From Arcicella sp040387735 (GTDB taxonomy: Bacteria; Bacteroidota; Bacteroidia; Cytophagales; Spirosomataceae): 64,000 bases of DNA. Numbering within the stretch: position 1 is the stretch's first letter; each line of letters begins with the position of its first letter. Position numbers and translations under genes: made by a program. The DNA lies in the NCBI GenBank assembly GCA_040387735.1, contig JAZKDE010000054.1, positions 22,650-86,649 of the forward strand, given 5' to 3'. Below the pieces are notes generated by a model. That model was given only the letters and a program-made list of their open reading frames with translations, did not search any database and was not told the DNA's origin. Positions 43,055 through 51,645 of the stretch are shown one piece after another.

Positions 43055-44020
43055 ATGATTATTGTTACGGGTGCCGCAGGGTTTATCGGAAGTTGTCTAA
43101 TTCAACGCTTGAATCAAGATAATTTTAATTACATTATTGCAGTAGATGATTTTTCTGATGAACAGAAAAATAAGAATCTTGATGGCAAAAAAATCCAAGA
43201 ACGAGTCGATAGGGAACATTTCTTTGAATGGTTAGAGAATAACTACCAAGAAGTTGAATTCTGTTTTCACATCGGAGCGAGAACGGATACCACTGAATTT
43301 AATGTTGACATTTTCAACAAATTAAATCTTAATTACTCAAAGAAAATCTGGAAAAAGTGCCATGATTATCAAATTCCCTTGGTTTATGCATCTTCGGCTG
43401 CGACTTATGGTTTGGGAGAATTAGGCTATGATGACAACGAGTCATTGATTCCTCAGTTGAAGCCTTTGAATCCTTACGGAGATTCTAAAAATGACTTCGA
43501 TATTTGGGCTTTGAAACAAGAAGAGCAACCTTTCTTCTGGGCAGGCTTGAAGTTTTTCAACGTATATGGTCCAAACGAATTTCACAAGGGTCGTATGGCA
43601 TCGGTTATTTGGCATACTTTCAACCAAATCAAAAATACGGGTGGCATGAAATTATTCCGTTCGCACAATCCAGACTTTAAGGACGGCGAACAAATGCGTG
43701 ATTTTGTCTATGTGAAAGATGTGGTGGAAGTTTGTATGTTTTTAATGCACCACCGACGTAATTCGGGTATTTATAATTTAGGTTCTGGTAAGGCTCGTAC
43801 TTTCTTAGATTTAGTCAAAAATACCTTCAAAGCACTTGGCAACGAAGAAGCAATCTCGTTTGTAGATACCCCCGAAGATATCAGAGATAAATACCAATAT
43901 TTTACTGAGGCCAACATGTCTAAATTAAAATCAATTGGTTATGAACGTCCGTTTCATACCTTGGAAGAGGGTGTTTCTGATTACGTAAAAAATCACTTGG
44001 CGATTGAGAAATATTATTAA
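43055..44020 (+). CDS. hldD: ADP-L-glycero-D-manno-heptose 6-epimerase
   Basis: A 321-aa extended SDR epimerase that makes ADP-L-glycero-D-manno-heptose for the LPS inner core. It has the Rossmann start MIIVTGAAGFIGSCLI, the IGARTDTTE segment, VYASSAATYG with the catalytic Ser/Thr, the PYGDSKNDFD Tyr-x3-Lys motif and FFNVYGPNEFHKGRMASV, which is specific to RfaD/HldD. The ORF is full length. With lpxB it shows that LPS with heptose is probably made. A strong terminator follows. Confidence 0.95.
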   Translation: MIIVTGAAGFIGSCLIQRLNQDNFNYIIAVDDFSDEQKNKNLDGKKIQERVDREHFFEWLENNYQEVEFCFHIGARTDTTEFNVDIFNKLNLNYSKKIWKKCHDYQIPLVYASSAATYGLGELGYDDNESLIPQLKPLNPYGDSKNDFDIWALKQEEQPFFWAGLKFFNVYGPNEFHKGRMASVIWHTFNQIKNTGGMKLFRSHNPDFKDGEQMRDFVYVKDVVEVCMFLMHHRRNSGIYNLGSGKARTFLDLVKNTFKALGNEEAISFVDTPEDIRDKYQYFTEANMSKLKSIGYERPFHTLEEGVSDYVKNHLAIEKYY

Positions 44021-44041
44021 AATCAACCATTTCGATATATG

Positions 44042-44072
44042 AAAAAACGGTTTAACGACCGTTTTTTTTTGT
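44042..44072. terminator. Terminator between hldD and the XRE regulator gene
   Basis: A 10-bp stem (44042-44051 with 44058-44067), 6-nt loop and long T run lie 21 nt after the hldD stop. Confidence 0.88.
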
Positions 44073-44073
44073 T

Positions 44074-44310
44074 TTATACCTTATGATTTAAATCATTGCT
44101 CTGGGGAATTTCGGCATTAATAAAATCATCAAGCGACAACCCAAAAATACGGGCTAATCTTTGGGCTTCCAGTATATCGGGAAGGCTATTACCGCTTTCC
44201 CAAGATGATATTTTACTTTGCGAAGGAATATTAATTAAAAAAGCTAACTCTGTCTGTGAAAGACGATTCTTTAGTCGAAAATTTCTAATTAGAGTGCCAA
44301 TACGTTGCAT
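44074..44310 (-). CDS. XRE-family helix-turn-helix regulator
   Basis: A 78-aa single-domain DNA-binding protein. The HTH spans about residues 7-60: IRNFRLKNRLSQTELAFLINIPSQSKISSWESGNSLPDILEAQRLARIFGLSLDDFI, with recognition helix QSKISSWESG. It is as short as phage or toxin-antitoxin-type regulators, but no partner gene is next to it. The upstream DNA (about 1 kb) is empty and contains an assembly gap, so a partner may be missing from the assembly. Confidence 0.85.
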   Translation of the reverse strand: MQRIGTLIRNFRLKNRLSQTELAFLINIPSQSKISSWESGNSLPDILEAQRLARIFGLSLDDFINAEIPQSNDLNHKV

Positions 44311-44595
44311 GATAATAAGGATTAGGGTTTTGGTGTTTTTTTTAACATAAAATATAACGCACTTATCTATGATAATCTTGCGAAAACCAATAGTTATTAT
44401 GCAAAATACAAGTAAAAATCAGAAAAACCATGAAATATCTATTTATAGATAAGAATTAATCAAAATCAGATTGGAGCTAAACGAAAAATAAATGACATTT
44501 GTTTAAAATAAATTTAATAAATAGATTTTTAAAATCTTTAACTTAAATTTTGAACCTAATTTTCTGGTATTATTACAAAATTTTATTCTTTAATA

Positions 44596-44650
44596 ACATC
44601 AGAAAATAAATTATAAAATGACATTCATATACGTCTTGAGGAATGAATAA
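44596..44650. repeat. 55-bp sequence duplicated across the gap (left copy)
   Basis: It ends exactly at the first N and is identical to 44751-44805. An exact 55-bp repeat abutting a gap on both sides is typical of contig ends in a k=55 de Bruijn assembly. Confidence 0.8.
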
Positions 44651-44750
44651 NNNNNNNNNNNNNNNNNNNNNNNNNNNNNNNNNNNNNNNNNNNNNNNNNN
44701 NNNNNNNNNNNNNNNNNNNNNNNNNNNNNNNNNNNNNNNNNNNNNNNNNN

Positions 44751-44805
44751 ACATCAGAAAATAAATTATAAAATGACATTCATATACGTCTTGAGGAATG
44801 AATAA
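44751..44805. repeat. 55-bp sequence duplicated across the gap (right copy)
   Basis: It begins at the first base after the N run and repeats 44596-44650 exactly. Confidence 0.8.
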
Positions 44806-45395
44806 TATATATATTATTCCACGTTTTCTAAACTCAGTAAATGAAGTAAAACTATACTAAATAAAAAAATCATTCAACCTCCATAATTATTATTTAAAAC
44901 AACAAAAATTACCAAATTTAAGTACCATTATCAAGTATCACTAACGCATCATATTTTACAAGTTATTTTGACTTCCATTACCTTCAAATCATTTTCCTAA
45001 AGCATTATTATGTAGTCTAAGAGAACATTTATCTTAAAGAAAATGAAAGAATCAACTCTATCGAGTAAGATTATTATTGAATCATTAATTCTAATAATAA
45101 TCAAAATGTATTTCTCCAATAAATTACTATTATTAAACACACTAAATATGAATAAAAGAAAGCTACTTAATTTTAAAAATTTCTAAGATAACAAAGTTAT
45201 AGAGGGAAAAGGTATAAGAATATACAACTATTATAGAGCGTCGTACTGTGTTATGAGGATATTTAGAACCGTAGTAATACAGGTAACTGGTAATAAATTC
45301 AGCATTAAAATGTCTTTACCTATTTAAAAATCAGCCGCATTTTAATTTGACTTTATGGGTATTTATTGAATCATTCGTTTTGATAAATCTAAAAC

Positions 45396-45878
45396 ATGAA
45401 ACATTCCTTATTTAAATCATTTACTACTATTTTATTCATTAGCTTTTGCCATTGTGCATTTCCACAAAACCGACCAAAAGTTGAATGGCGTGTAAAAAAA
45501 ATTGAAAATAATAAGAATGATGCTTCCTTATTATTTTCCTTCGCCACAGAAAAAGGGTGGACTTTATATGCCATAAATCATGATACTTTAAATATGAAGA
45601 TATCGGCAAAAATAAAAATATCTCCCAATGACGAATGCTATTCATTAAATGGAAGTTTGACCGCATCAAATGCTATCACAAAATATGATGATGATTTGGA
45701 TTTAAACCTTTCTTATTTTAATGAAACGGGAGTATTTAGTCAACCTATTTTAGTACACAAAACCTGTGTCGTTGATGTAGAAATTATCTATTTAATTTCA
45801 AAACAGATTAATACGGTCGCAGGAGATGGAGGAATTTTGTATAAAATGAAAGATTCTATGCAGGTTCAATTAGAGTAG
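45396..45878 (+). CDS. Exported protein resembling the DsbD N-terminal domain, without its cysteines
   Basis: A 160-aa protein with a signal peptide (cleavage near residue 24, AFPQ). The mature part follows the pattern of the DsbD-alpha immunoglobulin-like domain: VEWRVKKIENNKNDASLLFSFATEKGWTLYAIN, ITKYDDDLDLNLSYFNETGVFSQPILV and a final strand. The place where DsbD-type domains carry the redox Cys pair (C-x-x-x-x-C before the last strand) here reads ISKQINTVAGDGG, so disulfide exchange is unlikely. It may be a binding-only relative. Resemblance is judged by eye, so the family is tentative. It precedes pgi by 199 nt. Confidence 0.6.
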   Translation: MKHSLFKSFTTILFISFCHCAFPQNRPKVEWRVKKIENNKNDASLLFSFATEKGWTLYAINHDTLNMKISAKIKISPNDECYSLNGSLTASNAITKYDDDLDLNLSYFNETGVFSQPILVHKTCVVDVEIIYLISKQINTVAGDGGILYKMKDSMQVQLE

Positions 45879-46041
45879 GTTAATCTTTTACTGAATAAAA
45901 TAGACATCGTGGAATATCTAATTGAATAGGTATTTCACGATATTAACAGTTACAAAAATATTATTTTCTTGCAAAATTCAGCATTTAGGATATTTAAAAT
46001 CTAAACTTCACCCCAAAATGGCATTTCCCATTCTCTTTTTG

Positions 46042-46049
46042 TAATTTTG
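46042..46049 (+). promoter_or_regulatory. Candidate -7 box of pgi
   Basis: TAATTTTG, 28 nt before the pgi ATG, fits TAnnTTTG. The -33 TTG is not evident. Confidence 0.45.
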
Positions 46050-46077
46050 AAACTCATTTATATACAAAAAGCTAATC

Positions 46078-47736
46078 ATGTTAAAATCTATCCCCTTCGA
46101 CCAAACGCACGCTTTCTCGCTGCTTACCAAACACAAAGCGGAATTGGCAGATACCTCAATAAAAGACCTTTTCAAAAATGATGCTGAACGTTTTAATAAA
46201 TTTTCTGTCAATTTTGAAGATATTTTAGTTGACTATTCTAAAAACCTCCTTAACGATAAAACTAAAGCGGCTTTGGTGGCTTTGGCTAATGAGTGTGAAT
46301 TGGATGATGCCATCGAGCGTATGTTTACGGGCGATACTATTAACCAAACTGAAAATCGGGCTGTACTTCACGTGGCTTTGAGAAATCGTTCTAATTCGCC
46401 AATTGCGGTGGATGGTAAAGATGTAATGCCCGATGTGAATGCCGTTTTGGAGAAAATGAAAGGCTTTTCTGAAAAAGTAATTTCGGGAGAATGGAAAGGA
46501 TATTCGAATAAAGCAATTACTGACGTAGTAAATATAGGGATTGGCGGTTCAGATTTAGGGCCAGTAATGGTAACAGAGGCGTTAAAACCGTACAAAAATC
46601 AGTTAAACTTACACTTCGTTTCTAATGTGGACGGAACGCATATTGCGGAAGTTTTGAAGAAAATCAATCCAGAAACAACCTTGTTTTTAATTGCTTCTAA
46701 AACTTTTACCACGCAAGAAACAATGTCAAATGCTCATTCTGCACGTGATTGGTTCTTAGCAAATGGTGGTTCGGCGGAATCAGTAGCGAAACATTTCGTG
46801 GCGGTTTCAACGAATGAAAAATTAGTAACCGCTTTCGGAATTGATGCCGATAATATGTTTGGCTTCTGGGACTGGGTTGGGGGTCGTTATTCACTTTGGT
46901 CGGCTATTGGTTTGTCAATCGTTCTTTCAGTTGGTTTTGAAAATTTCATTGAATTATTAGAAGGAGCTCATGCGATGGATAAACACTTCCGCACGACCGA
47001 TTTCAACGAAAATATTCCTGTAATTTTGGCTCTTTTGGGTATTTGGTACAATAATTTTTACGGTGCTGAAACCCAAGCTATTTTACCTTACGACCAATAT
47101 ATGCACCGTTTTGCAGCGTATTTCCAACAAGGAGATATGGAATCAAACGGTAAATATGTGGGACGAGATGGGAAAGCGGTTGATTATCAAACCGGTCCCG
47201 TTATTTGGGGTGAACCTGGAACAAACGGACAACACGCATTTTATCAATTGATTCACCAAGGAACAAAATTAATTCCTGCCGACTTTCTTGCTCCTGCGGT
47301 TTCTCATAATCCACTCGGTCAACACCACACAATGTTATTATCAAATTTCTTTGCACAAACAGAGGCTTTGATGAACGGAAAAACATTGGAAGAAGTAGAA
47401 GCAGAATTAGCTAAGGCGGGTAAAACACAAGCAGAAATTGATGAATTAGCTCCTTTCAAAGTATTTAAAGGAAATCGCCCGACGAACTCTATTTTGTTTA
47501 AACAATTGACTCCGAGAACCTTAGGAAGTTTAGTGGCAATGTATGAACACAAAATTTTTGTACAAGGCGTTATCTGGAATATTTACAGTTTCGATCAATG
47601 GGGCGTTGAATTAGGCAAGCAATTGGCTAATCAAATTTTACCAGAATTATCTGGAAATGAAGAAGTTACCTCACATGATTCTTCAACAAATGGTTTGATT
47701 AATGCTTATAAAAATTGGAGAATTACAATCATATAG
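46078..47736 (+). CDS. pgi: Glucose-6-phosphate isomerase
   Basis: A 552-aa cytoplasmic isomerase linking glucose-6-phosphate and fructose-6-phosphate. Conserved segments include VVNIGIGGSDLGPVMVTEAL (sugar phosphate binding), SKTFTTQETMSNA, FGFWDWVGGRYSLWSAIGLSI with catalytic Glu/Arg neighbours, GAETQAILPYDQYMHRF, WGEPGTNGQHAFYQLIHQGTKLIPADF (with the general base Glu and ring-opening His) and the C-terminal FDQWGVELGKQLA with catalytic Lys. Length is normal for the long form of the enzyme. Confidence 0.98.
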   Translation: MLKSIPFDQTHAFSLLTKHKAELADTSIKDLFKNDAERFNKFSVNFEDILVDYSKNLLNDKTKAALVALANECELDDAIERMFTGDTINQTENRAVLHVALRNRSNSPIAVDGKDVMPDVNAVLEKMKGFSEKVISGEWKGYSNKAITDVVNIGIGGSDLGPVMVTEALKPYKNQLNLHFVSNVDGTHIAEVLKKINPETTLFLIASKTFTTQETMSNAHSARDWFLANGGSAESVAKHFVAVSTNEKLVTAFGIDADNMFGFWDWVGGRYSLWSAIGLSIVLSVGFENFIELLEGAHAMDKHFRTTDFNENIPVILALLGIWYNNFYGAETQAILPYDQYMHRFAAYFQQGDMESNGKYVGRDGKAVDYQTGPVIWGEPGTNGQHAFYQLIHQGTKLIPADFLAPAVSHNPLGQHHTMLLSNFFAQTEALMNGKTLEEVEAELAKAGKTQAEIDELAPFKVFKGNRPTNSILFKQLTPRTLGSLVAMYEHKIFVQGVIWNIYSFDQWGVELGKQLANQILPELSGNEEVTSHDSSTNGLINAYKNWRITII

Positions 47737-47751
47737 TTAAGATAGCATTTT

Positions 47752-47798
47752 GCAATAAAGGAAAAGTCTCGACAAAATCGAGACTTTTCCTTTATTGC
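47752..47798. terminator. 21-bp perfect terminator between pgi and the TonB-C protein gene
   Basis: Arms 47752-47772 and 47778-47798 are perfectly complementary with a 5-nt loop. The right arm contains the stop of the convergent gene (47792-47794). Confidence 0.9.
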
Positions 47799-49186
47799 GA
47801 TAAAAGATAATTTATTGGAATCGTAAATTTCGTTCTTATATTTTTTCCTCTCTGCTTCCCGGGCTTCCATCTACCACTTGATTCTTGTAAAACTCTGATT
47901 GATTCTTCATCACAACCAAATCCTACACTTTTTAGTACTTTATAATCACAAAGCGTTCCATCGGTACAAACTACAAATTGGAGATAAACTTTTCCACTAA
48001 CATTTGAATGTTGTGCAGCAGCAGGGTATTTTAAAGTACCTTGAAGAAACCTCCCAAAACCTTGCATTCCACCTTTGAATTCAGCGGGTTCTTGAGGATT
48101 TTCGTAAGCAATAGAGTCTTTTCCCCAATAAGAAACTCCTTTTATACATTTTCCCTTTTCATAAATTTCACGATATTGTACCTCCCCTTTCCTATTTCTA
48201 CCAGTCCATATACCATCAACGAAACCATTTTTAATTAATCCTGAATGGATAAGCATATAGTCATCAGTGTATTCATAGTGTTCATCCCAACCATTTCCAT
48301 CTTTTACTATTTGTTTTCCGAGCGTATCCCAAACCGCAACAGTTTTTTCAACTACCTCTAAATTCATTTTCTCCGTAGTTTTTATGGAAGCCATTTGACC
48401 ATTCGAAAACCAATTATAATCCGTAATTATTGTTTTTTTCCCCTCCTCAATTACTTCACTTTCCTTTTTAATTCTTCCACTTGGGAAATATGAAAAATGC
48501 TTTTTGTCAATATTTGAGTAGATTACCTGACCATTTGCAAAAAAACTATTACTAATATTGGGAAAATTATTGTTTGCTCTCGCTATGTAATAAAACTCCT
48601 TCAATGAATCCGCTGGATTTTCAAGTAAAGCTGGAGCGTATCTGTCAGCACTGTCTATTTTCAATAAAGCTACGCCGTTCGGCTCAAGATTAGTTTTAGT
48701 AACTTTAAAATATTCTACATTACTGGTTAAAACTCCAGTAAGAGAATCCACAAGATATCGACCTGCAAACTTAACCTCATCGCCATTTGTGGTTGGCTTT
48801 TGATTTTTATCATAATATTCTATTACTAAGCCCTTCTGAAAAAAAATCACCTTTGGATTAAAAAATGGAACTTCTATAAGAATCTTCTTTTTCCCGTTTA
48901 AATTGTCCGTCAGAAGCTTATTATTTAGTAACTTAACAACTCTGAGTGCCTCCTTATGACAATCAGGTCTGAGAAATTGCGTAATTTCATATTGATTTGG
49001 CTTACCTTCTCCACCCATTGTAATTCTGATAGCAACTTTACCTTGAACATTGTCAACCTTAGCCATGAAAGGAATTTGTACAGTAGACACAATGAATCTT
49101 TGGATAAAATTATACTCTTCTGAAGGATTTTGAGAGAAAATGGGAGTGATAAAACTCAGTAGTAGAAATAATAATACTTTTTTCAT
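47792..49186 (-). CDS. Exported TonB-C domain protein with MORN-like repeats
   Basis: A 464-aa protein with a signal peptide (cleavage near residue 18, FSQN). The C-terminal about 90 residues are a TonB C-terminal domain (LQGTLKYPAAAQHSNVSGKVYLQFVVCTDGTLCDYKVLKSVGFGCDEESIRVLQESSGRW). Residues about 40-95 (FMAKVDNVQGKVAIRITMGGEGKP...HKEALRVVKLLN) look like a second, decayed TonB-C domain. Between them are MORN/YwqK-like repeats (FFANGQVIY, FSYFPSGRIKKE, NWFSNGQMASI). Unlike true TonB it has no retained N-terminal membrane anchor or Pro-rich spacer, so it probably does not transduce energy. Its role is unknown. Confidence 0.8.
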   Translation of the reverse strand: MKKVLLFLLLSFITPIFSQNPSEEYNFIQRFIVSTVQIPFMAKVDNVQGKVAIRITMGGEGKPNQYEITQFLRPDCHKEALRVVKLLNNKLLTDNLNGKKKILIEVPFFNPKVIFFQKGLVIEYYDKNQKPTTNGDEVKFAGRYLVDSLTGVLTSNVEYFKVTKTNLEPNGVALLKIDSADRYAPALLENPADSLKEFYYIARANNNFPNISNSFFANGQVIYSNIDKKHFSYFPSGRIKKESEVIEEGKKTIITDYNWFSNGQMASIKTTEKMNLEVVEKTVAVWDTLGKQIVKDGNGWDEHYEYTDDYMLIHSGLIKNGFVDGIWTGRNRKGEVQYREIYEKGKCIKGVSYWGKDSIAYENPQEPAEFKGGMQGFGRFLQGTLKYPAAAQHSNVSGKVYLQFVVCTDGTLCDYKVLKSVGFGCDEESIRVLQESSGRWKPGKQRGKNIRTKFTIPINYLLSQ

Positions 49187-49256
49187 GTAGGAATTTATTA
49201 GTTATAATTGGTTGAACATTTCCCAAAAATAGCAAGAAACTCACTAAAGACAGACA

Positions 49257-49295
49257 AAAAAGGATTGTTAAATTTAAAATTTAACAATCCTTTTT
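49257..49295. terminator. Terminator of hisS
   Basis: A 19-bp perfect inverted repeat (49257-49275 with 49277-49295) with T runs on both strands, 12 nt downstream of the hisS stop on the minus strand. Being nearly a full palindrome it could also act on the other strand. Confidence 0.88.
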
Positions 49296-49306
49296 CTATT
49301 TTCATA

Positions 49307-50665
49307 TTACATTAATTTACTCAAAATATCCTCAAAACTCAACTTTTCTTGTTCTCCAGAAATCATGTTTTTAAGGGTTAAGATACCAGTATTCATTTCA
49401 TCCGAACCAATGATACACACGAACGGAATCTTCTTTTTATCGGCATAATCTAACTGTTTTTTGATTTTACTAACATCTGGATAAACCTCCGCATTTACTC
49501 CTGCAATACGAGCTTTTTGCAATAATGGAAGTGCATAATTCAATTCATTTTCTCCGAAATGACAGAACAATAGTTTTGTGGTAACTGATTGATTTTCAGG
49601 AAAAATATTCAATTCTTCCATCACATCATAAATTCTATCAACGCCAAAAGAGATACCAACACCCGATAATCCTGGAACACCAAAAGTACCCGTTAAATTA
49701 TCATAACGACCACCACCCGTGATTGAACCAATCTGAACGTCTAAAGCCTTTACTTCAAAAATTGCTCCCGTATAATACGAAAGTCCACGGGCGAGTGTAA
49801 TATCTAACTCAATATTATTTTCAGAAACCCCAAAAGTTGCAAGATAAGACCAAACTTGCTTTAATTCGGTGATACCTTTTTTTCCAGTTTCTGAGTTTTG
49901 AAATAATTCTTCTAATTTTAAAAACTTCTCTTGATTTGTCCCTGAAATTTCAAAAATCGGGTCAAGTTTAGATAAAGAATCCGCAGAAAAACCTTTTTCA
50001 GCTAATTCTTCCAAGACTTTTTCCTTCCCAATTTTATCTAATTTATCAATCGCCACCGCCAAAATTGCTTCTTGTCCATTCGCTCCGATTGCCTCCGAAA
50101 GTCCAGTTAAAACCTTACGATTATTGATTTTCAGCATGAAATTAATACCCAAATTCTGCATCACTTCGTGAATCATTAATACAATTTCTGCTTCACAAAT
50201 CAATGAATCAGTACCAACTACATCGGCATCACACTGATAAAATTCTCTGTAACGTCCTTTTTGCGGACGGTCACCCCGCCAAACAGGTTGAATTTGATAA
50301 CGCTTAAATGGCATAGCCAAATCACTTCTATTCATCACAACGTAACGAGCAAAAGGTACGGTTAAATCGTATTTTAGGCCTTTTTCTGAAATTTTAGTAG
50401 TCAGTTTTTTATAACCTTCCTCTAAATCAGGCTGCCCAATTTTCTCCGAAAAATTACCAGAATTCAAAATTTTGAATAATAGTTGGTCGCCTTCTTCTCC
50501 ATATTTTCCCATCAAAGTCGAAAGGTTTTCCATAGCTGGCGTTTCGATGGGCTGAAAACCAAATTTTTCAAAAACAGATTTAATTGTTCCAAAAATATAA
50601 TTTCGACGAACCATTTTTTCAGGTCCAAAATCTCGTGTACCTCTTACAATGCTGGGTTTGCTCAT
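49307..50665 (-). CDS. hisS: Histidyl-tRNA synthetase
   Basis: A 452-aa class II aminoacyl-tRNA synthetase that charges tRNA-His. It begins with PSIVRGTRDFGPEKMVRRNYIFGTIKSVFEKFGFQPIETPAMENL (motif 1 region), has motif 2 in QPVWRGDRPQKGRYREFYQCDADVVG, the histidine-specific LARGLSYYTGAIFEV, the GSITGGGRYDNLTGTFG segment and motif 3 GVGISFGVDRIYDV. The C-terminal anticodon-binding domain (about 355-452) contains DYADKKKIPFVCIIG. The length is in the normal range for Bacteroidota. It has a consensus promoter upstream on the minus strand. Confidence 0.98.
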   Translation of the reverse strand: MSKPSIVRGTRDFGPEKMVRRNYIFGTIKSVFEKFGFQPIETPAMENLSTLMGKYGEEGDQLLFKILNSGNFSEKIGQPDLEEGYKKLTTKISEKGLKYDLTVPFARYVVMNRSDLAMPFKRYQIQPVWRGDRPQKGRYREFYQCDADVVGTDSLICEAEIVLMIHEVMQNLGINFMLKINNRKVLTGLSEAIGANGQEAILAVAIDKLDKIGKEKVLEELAEKGFSADSLSKLDPIFEISGTNQEKFLKLEELFQNSETGKKGITELKQVWSYLATFGVSENNIELDITLARGLSYYTGAIFEVKALDVQIGSITGGGRYDNLTGTFGVPGLSGVGISFGVDRIYDVMEELNIFPENQSVTTKLLFCHFGENELNYALPLLQKARIAGVNAEVYPDVSKIKKQLDYADKKKIPFVCIIGSDEMNTGILTLKNMISGEQEKLSFEDILSKLM

Positions 50666-50732
50666 GGATTTGTTCTCGGTTATTCGCTATCGGCGGTTTT
50701 TTCTTGTCCGATAATTTTCTTTCTTATTTTTA

Positions 50733-50764
50733 CAAAATTACAAAACCATGCGTTTTTTAGGCAA
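50733..50764 (-). promoter_or_regulatory. Consensus promoter of hisS
   Basis: On the minus strand, TTG (50762-50764), a 21-nt spacer and TAATTTTG (50733-50740) match the TTG / TAnnTTTG consensus, 68 nt before the hisS ATG. Confidence 0.65.
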
Positions 50765-50843
50765 TTTGAAGGGAATTAACTTGAAGTAAATCGAGTATTT
50801 TGTCACAATAACACATAACTATCAACTAATTAGCCCATCTTAT

Positions 50844-50874
50844 TTGGTATAAAAGGAAATAATCCCTAATTTTG
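50844..50874 (+). promoter_or_regulatory. Consensus promoter of the 51-aa protein gene
   Basis: TTG at 50844-50846, a 20-nt spacer and TAATTTTG at 50867-50874. The following bases GCACCT are shared with the yidC promoter. Transcription should start about 20 nt before the ATG at 50901. Confidence 0.75.
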
Positions 50875-50900
50875 CACCTCAATTTAAAACTCTGTTCGCA

Positions 50901-51056
50901 ATGGCTGTTACAAGACTAAAAAGAAAAGACAGAAGAAACAAGGCTATAGCCACTAACAAAGTCAATGCAATTAAGTTTTTGACTACAACCCCTGAAATTA
51001 AATTAGTGGATGTAGAAGCAATAAAAGCTGAATTTGCTGCGAAGGCTGCGAAGTAA
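50901..51056 (+). CDS. Small basic 51-aa protein of unknown function
   Basis: A short ORF starting ATG at 50901 and ending TAA at 51054-51056. The N-terminal half is very basic (MAVTRLKRKDRRNKAIATNK), then a neutral middle, then an Ala/Lys-rich acidic-basic helix (VDVEAIKAEFAAKAAK). The promoter in front is the best consensus in the window, and an intrinsic terminator follows 25 nt after the stop, so this is a compact, probably strongly expressed single gene. The composition suggests RNA or ribosome binding, but I do not recognise a named family. It is divergent from hisS. Confidence 0.75.
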   Translation: MAVTRLKRKDRRNKAIATNKVNAIKFLTTTPEIKLVDVEAIKAEFAAKAAK

Positions 51057-51081
51057 TTTTGTACAATTTCTTCTAAGAAAC

Positions 51082-51115
51082 AAAAACCCATCCGTAAAGA
51101 TGGGTTTTTTCTTTT
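51082..51115 (+). terminator. Terminator of the 51-aa protein gene
   Basis: An 11-bp perfect stem (51082-51092 with 51099-51109), a 6-nt loop and a T run form a standard intrinsic terminator. Confidence 0.92.
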
Positions 51116-51198
51116 TTATGACCATTGTAAATAAGCAAATAGGTATCATGCAAAACATTGAAGATTACCCTCAGTAATGTCATCAATTTACGTCACTT

Positions 51199-51573
51199 TC
51201 ACCCTTTTCCCTTTTTATCTTCTTTATTTCTCAATACTTCACCTAAATGATTTAGCTTTTTGATATGCTTGGTCATTTCTTTTTCTTGCTTACTAAATCG
51301 CTTGTTGATGTCCATTAAAACCCTAAAGCGAATTGCTTGACCAAAGAAGACTAATCCTAAACTGGTAAGAATAAGCCCGTAAACACCCCAAACTATCCAT
51401 CTGACCACGTTTACATTAGGGTCAGCCTTGAGGGTTGAAGCAGTGCCAACAACGGACAAACCGAAGCCAAAAAGTAAAAGTCCAGCCACTGCGCATAATA
51501 GCCATTTCGTTCTGAGTGGCATTCTTTGCACTAATCTTTGCCCTGGAGCTTTTTTAGGAATATCAGGTTTCAT
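51199..51573 (-). CDS. Two-helix membrane protein of unknown function
   Basis: A 124-aa protein with a basic N-terminus (PDIPKKAPGQRLVQRMPLRTKW), two transmembrane helices (LLCAVAGLLLFGFGLSVVG and WIVWGVYGLILTSLGLVFFGQAI) and a Lys-rich C-terminal helix (FSKQEKEMTKHIKKLNHLGEVL) that probably lies in the cytoplasm. I recognise no family. It is downstream of another minus-strand gene with a 72-nt gap, so they may be co-transcribed. Confidence 0.65.
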   Translation of the reverse strand: MKPDIPKKAPGQRLVQRMPLRTKWLLCAVAGLLLFGFGLSVVGTASTLKADPNVNVVRWIVWGVYGLILTSLGLVFFGQAIRFRVLMDINKRFSKQEKEMTKHIKKLNHLGEVLRNKEDKKGKG

Positions 51574-51645
51574 ATTGGTATATTAGGGGTTTATGTGTTT
51601 CGTTTCTATTTAACGTCAAATCAATAAGTAATTTAGTATTAATGG

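Larger units (their letters stand above)
44311..45395. other. Gene-poor AT-rich region with an assembly gap
   Basis: About 1.1 kb with no credible ORF on either side of the 100-N gap at 44651-44750. The two gap flanks, 44596-44650 and 44751-44805, are identical over 55 bp, and a 20-bp perfect palindrome follows at 44800-44819. Nothing else is recognisable. Confidence 0.7.

Noticed and set aside
44573..44779. An open reading frame running across the N gap
   Set aside because: It exists only because the unknown bases are read as X; its two ends are the duplicated 55-bp gap flanks.
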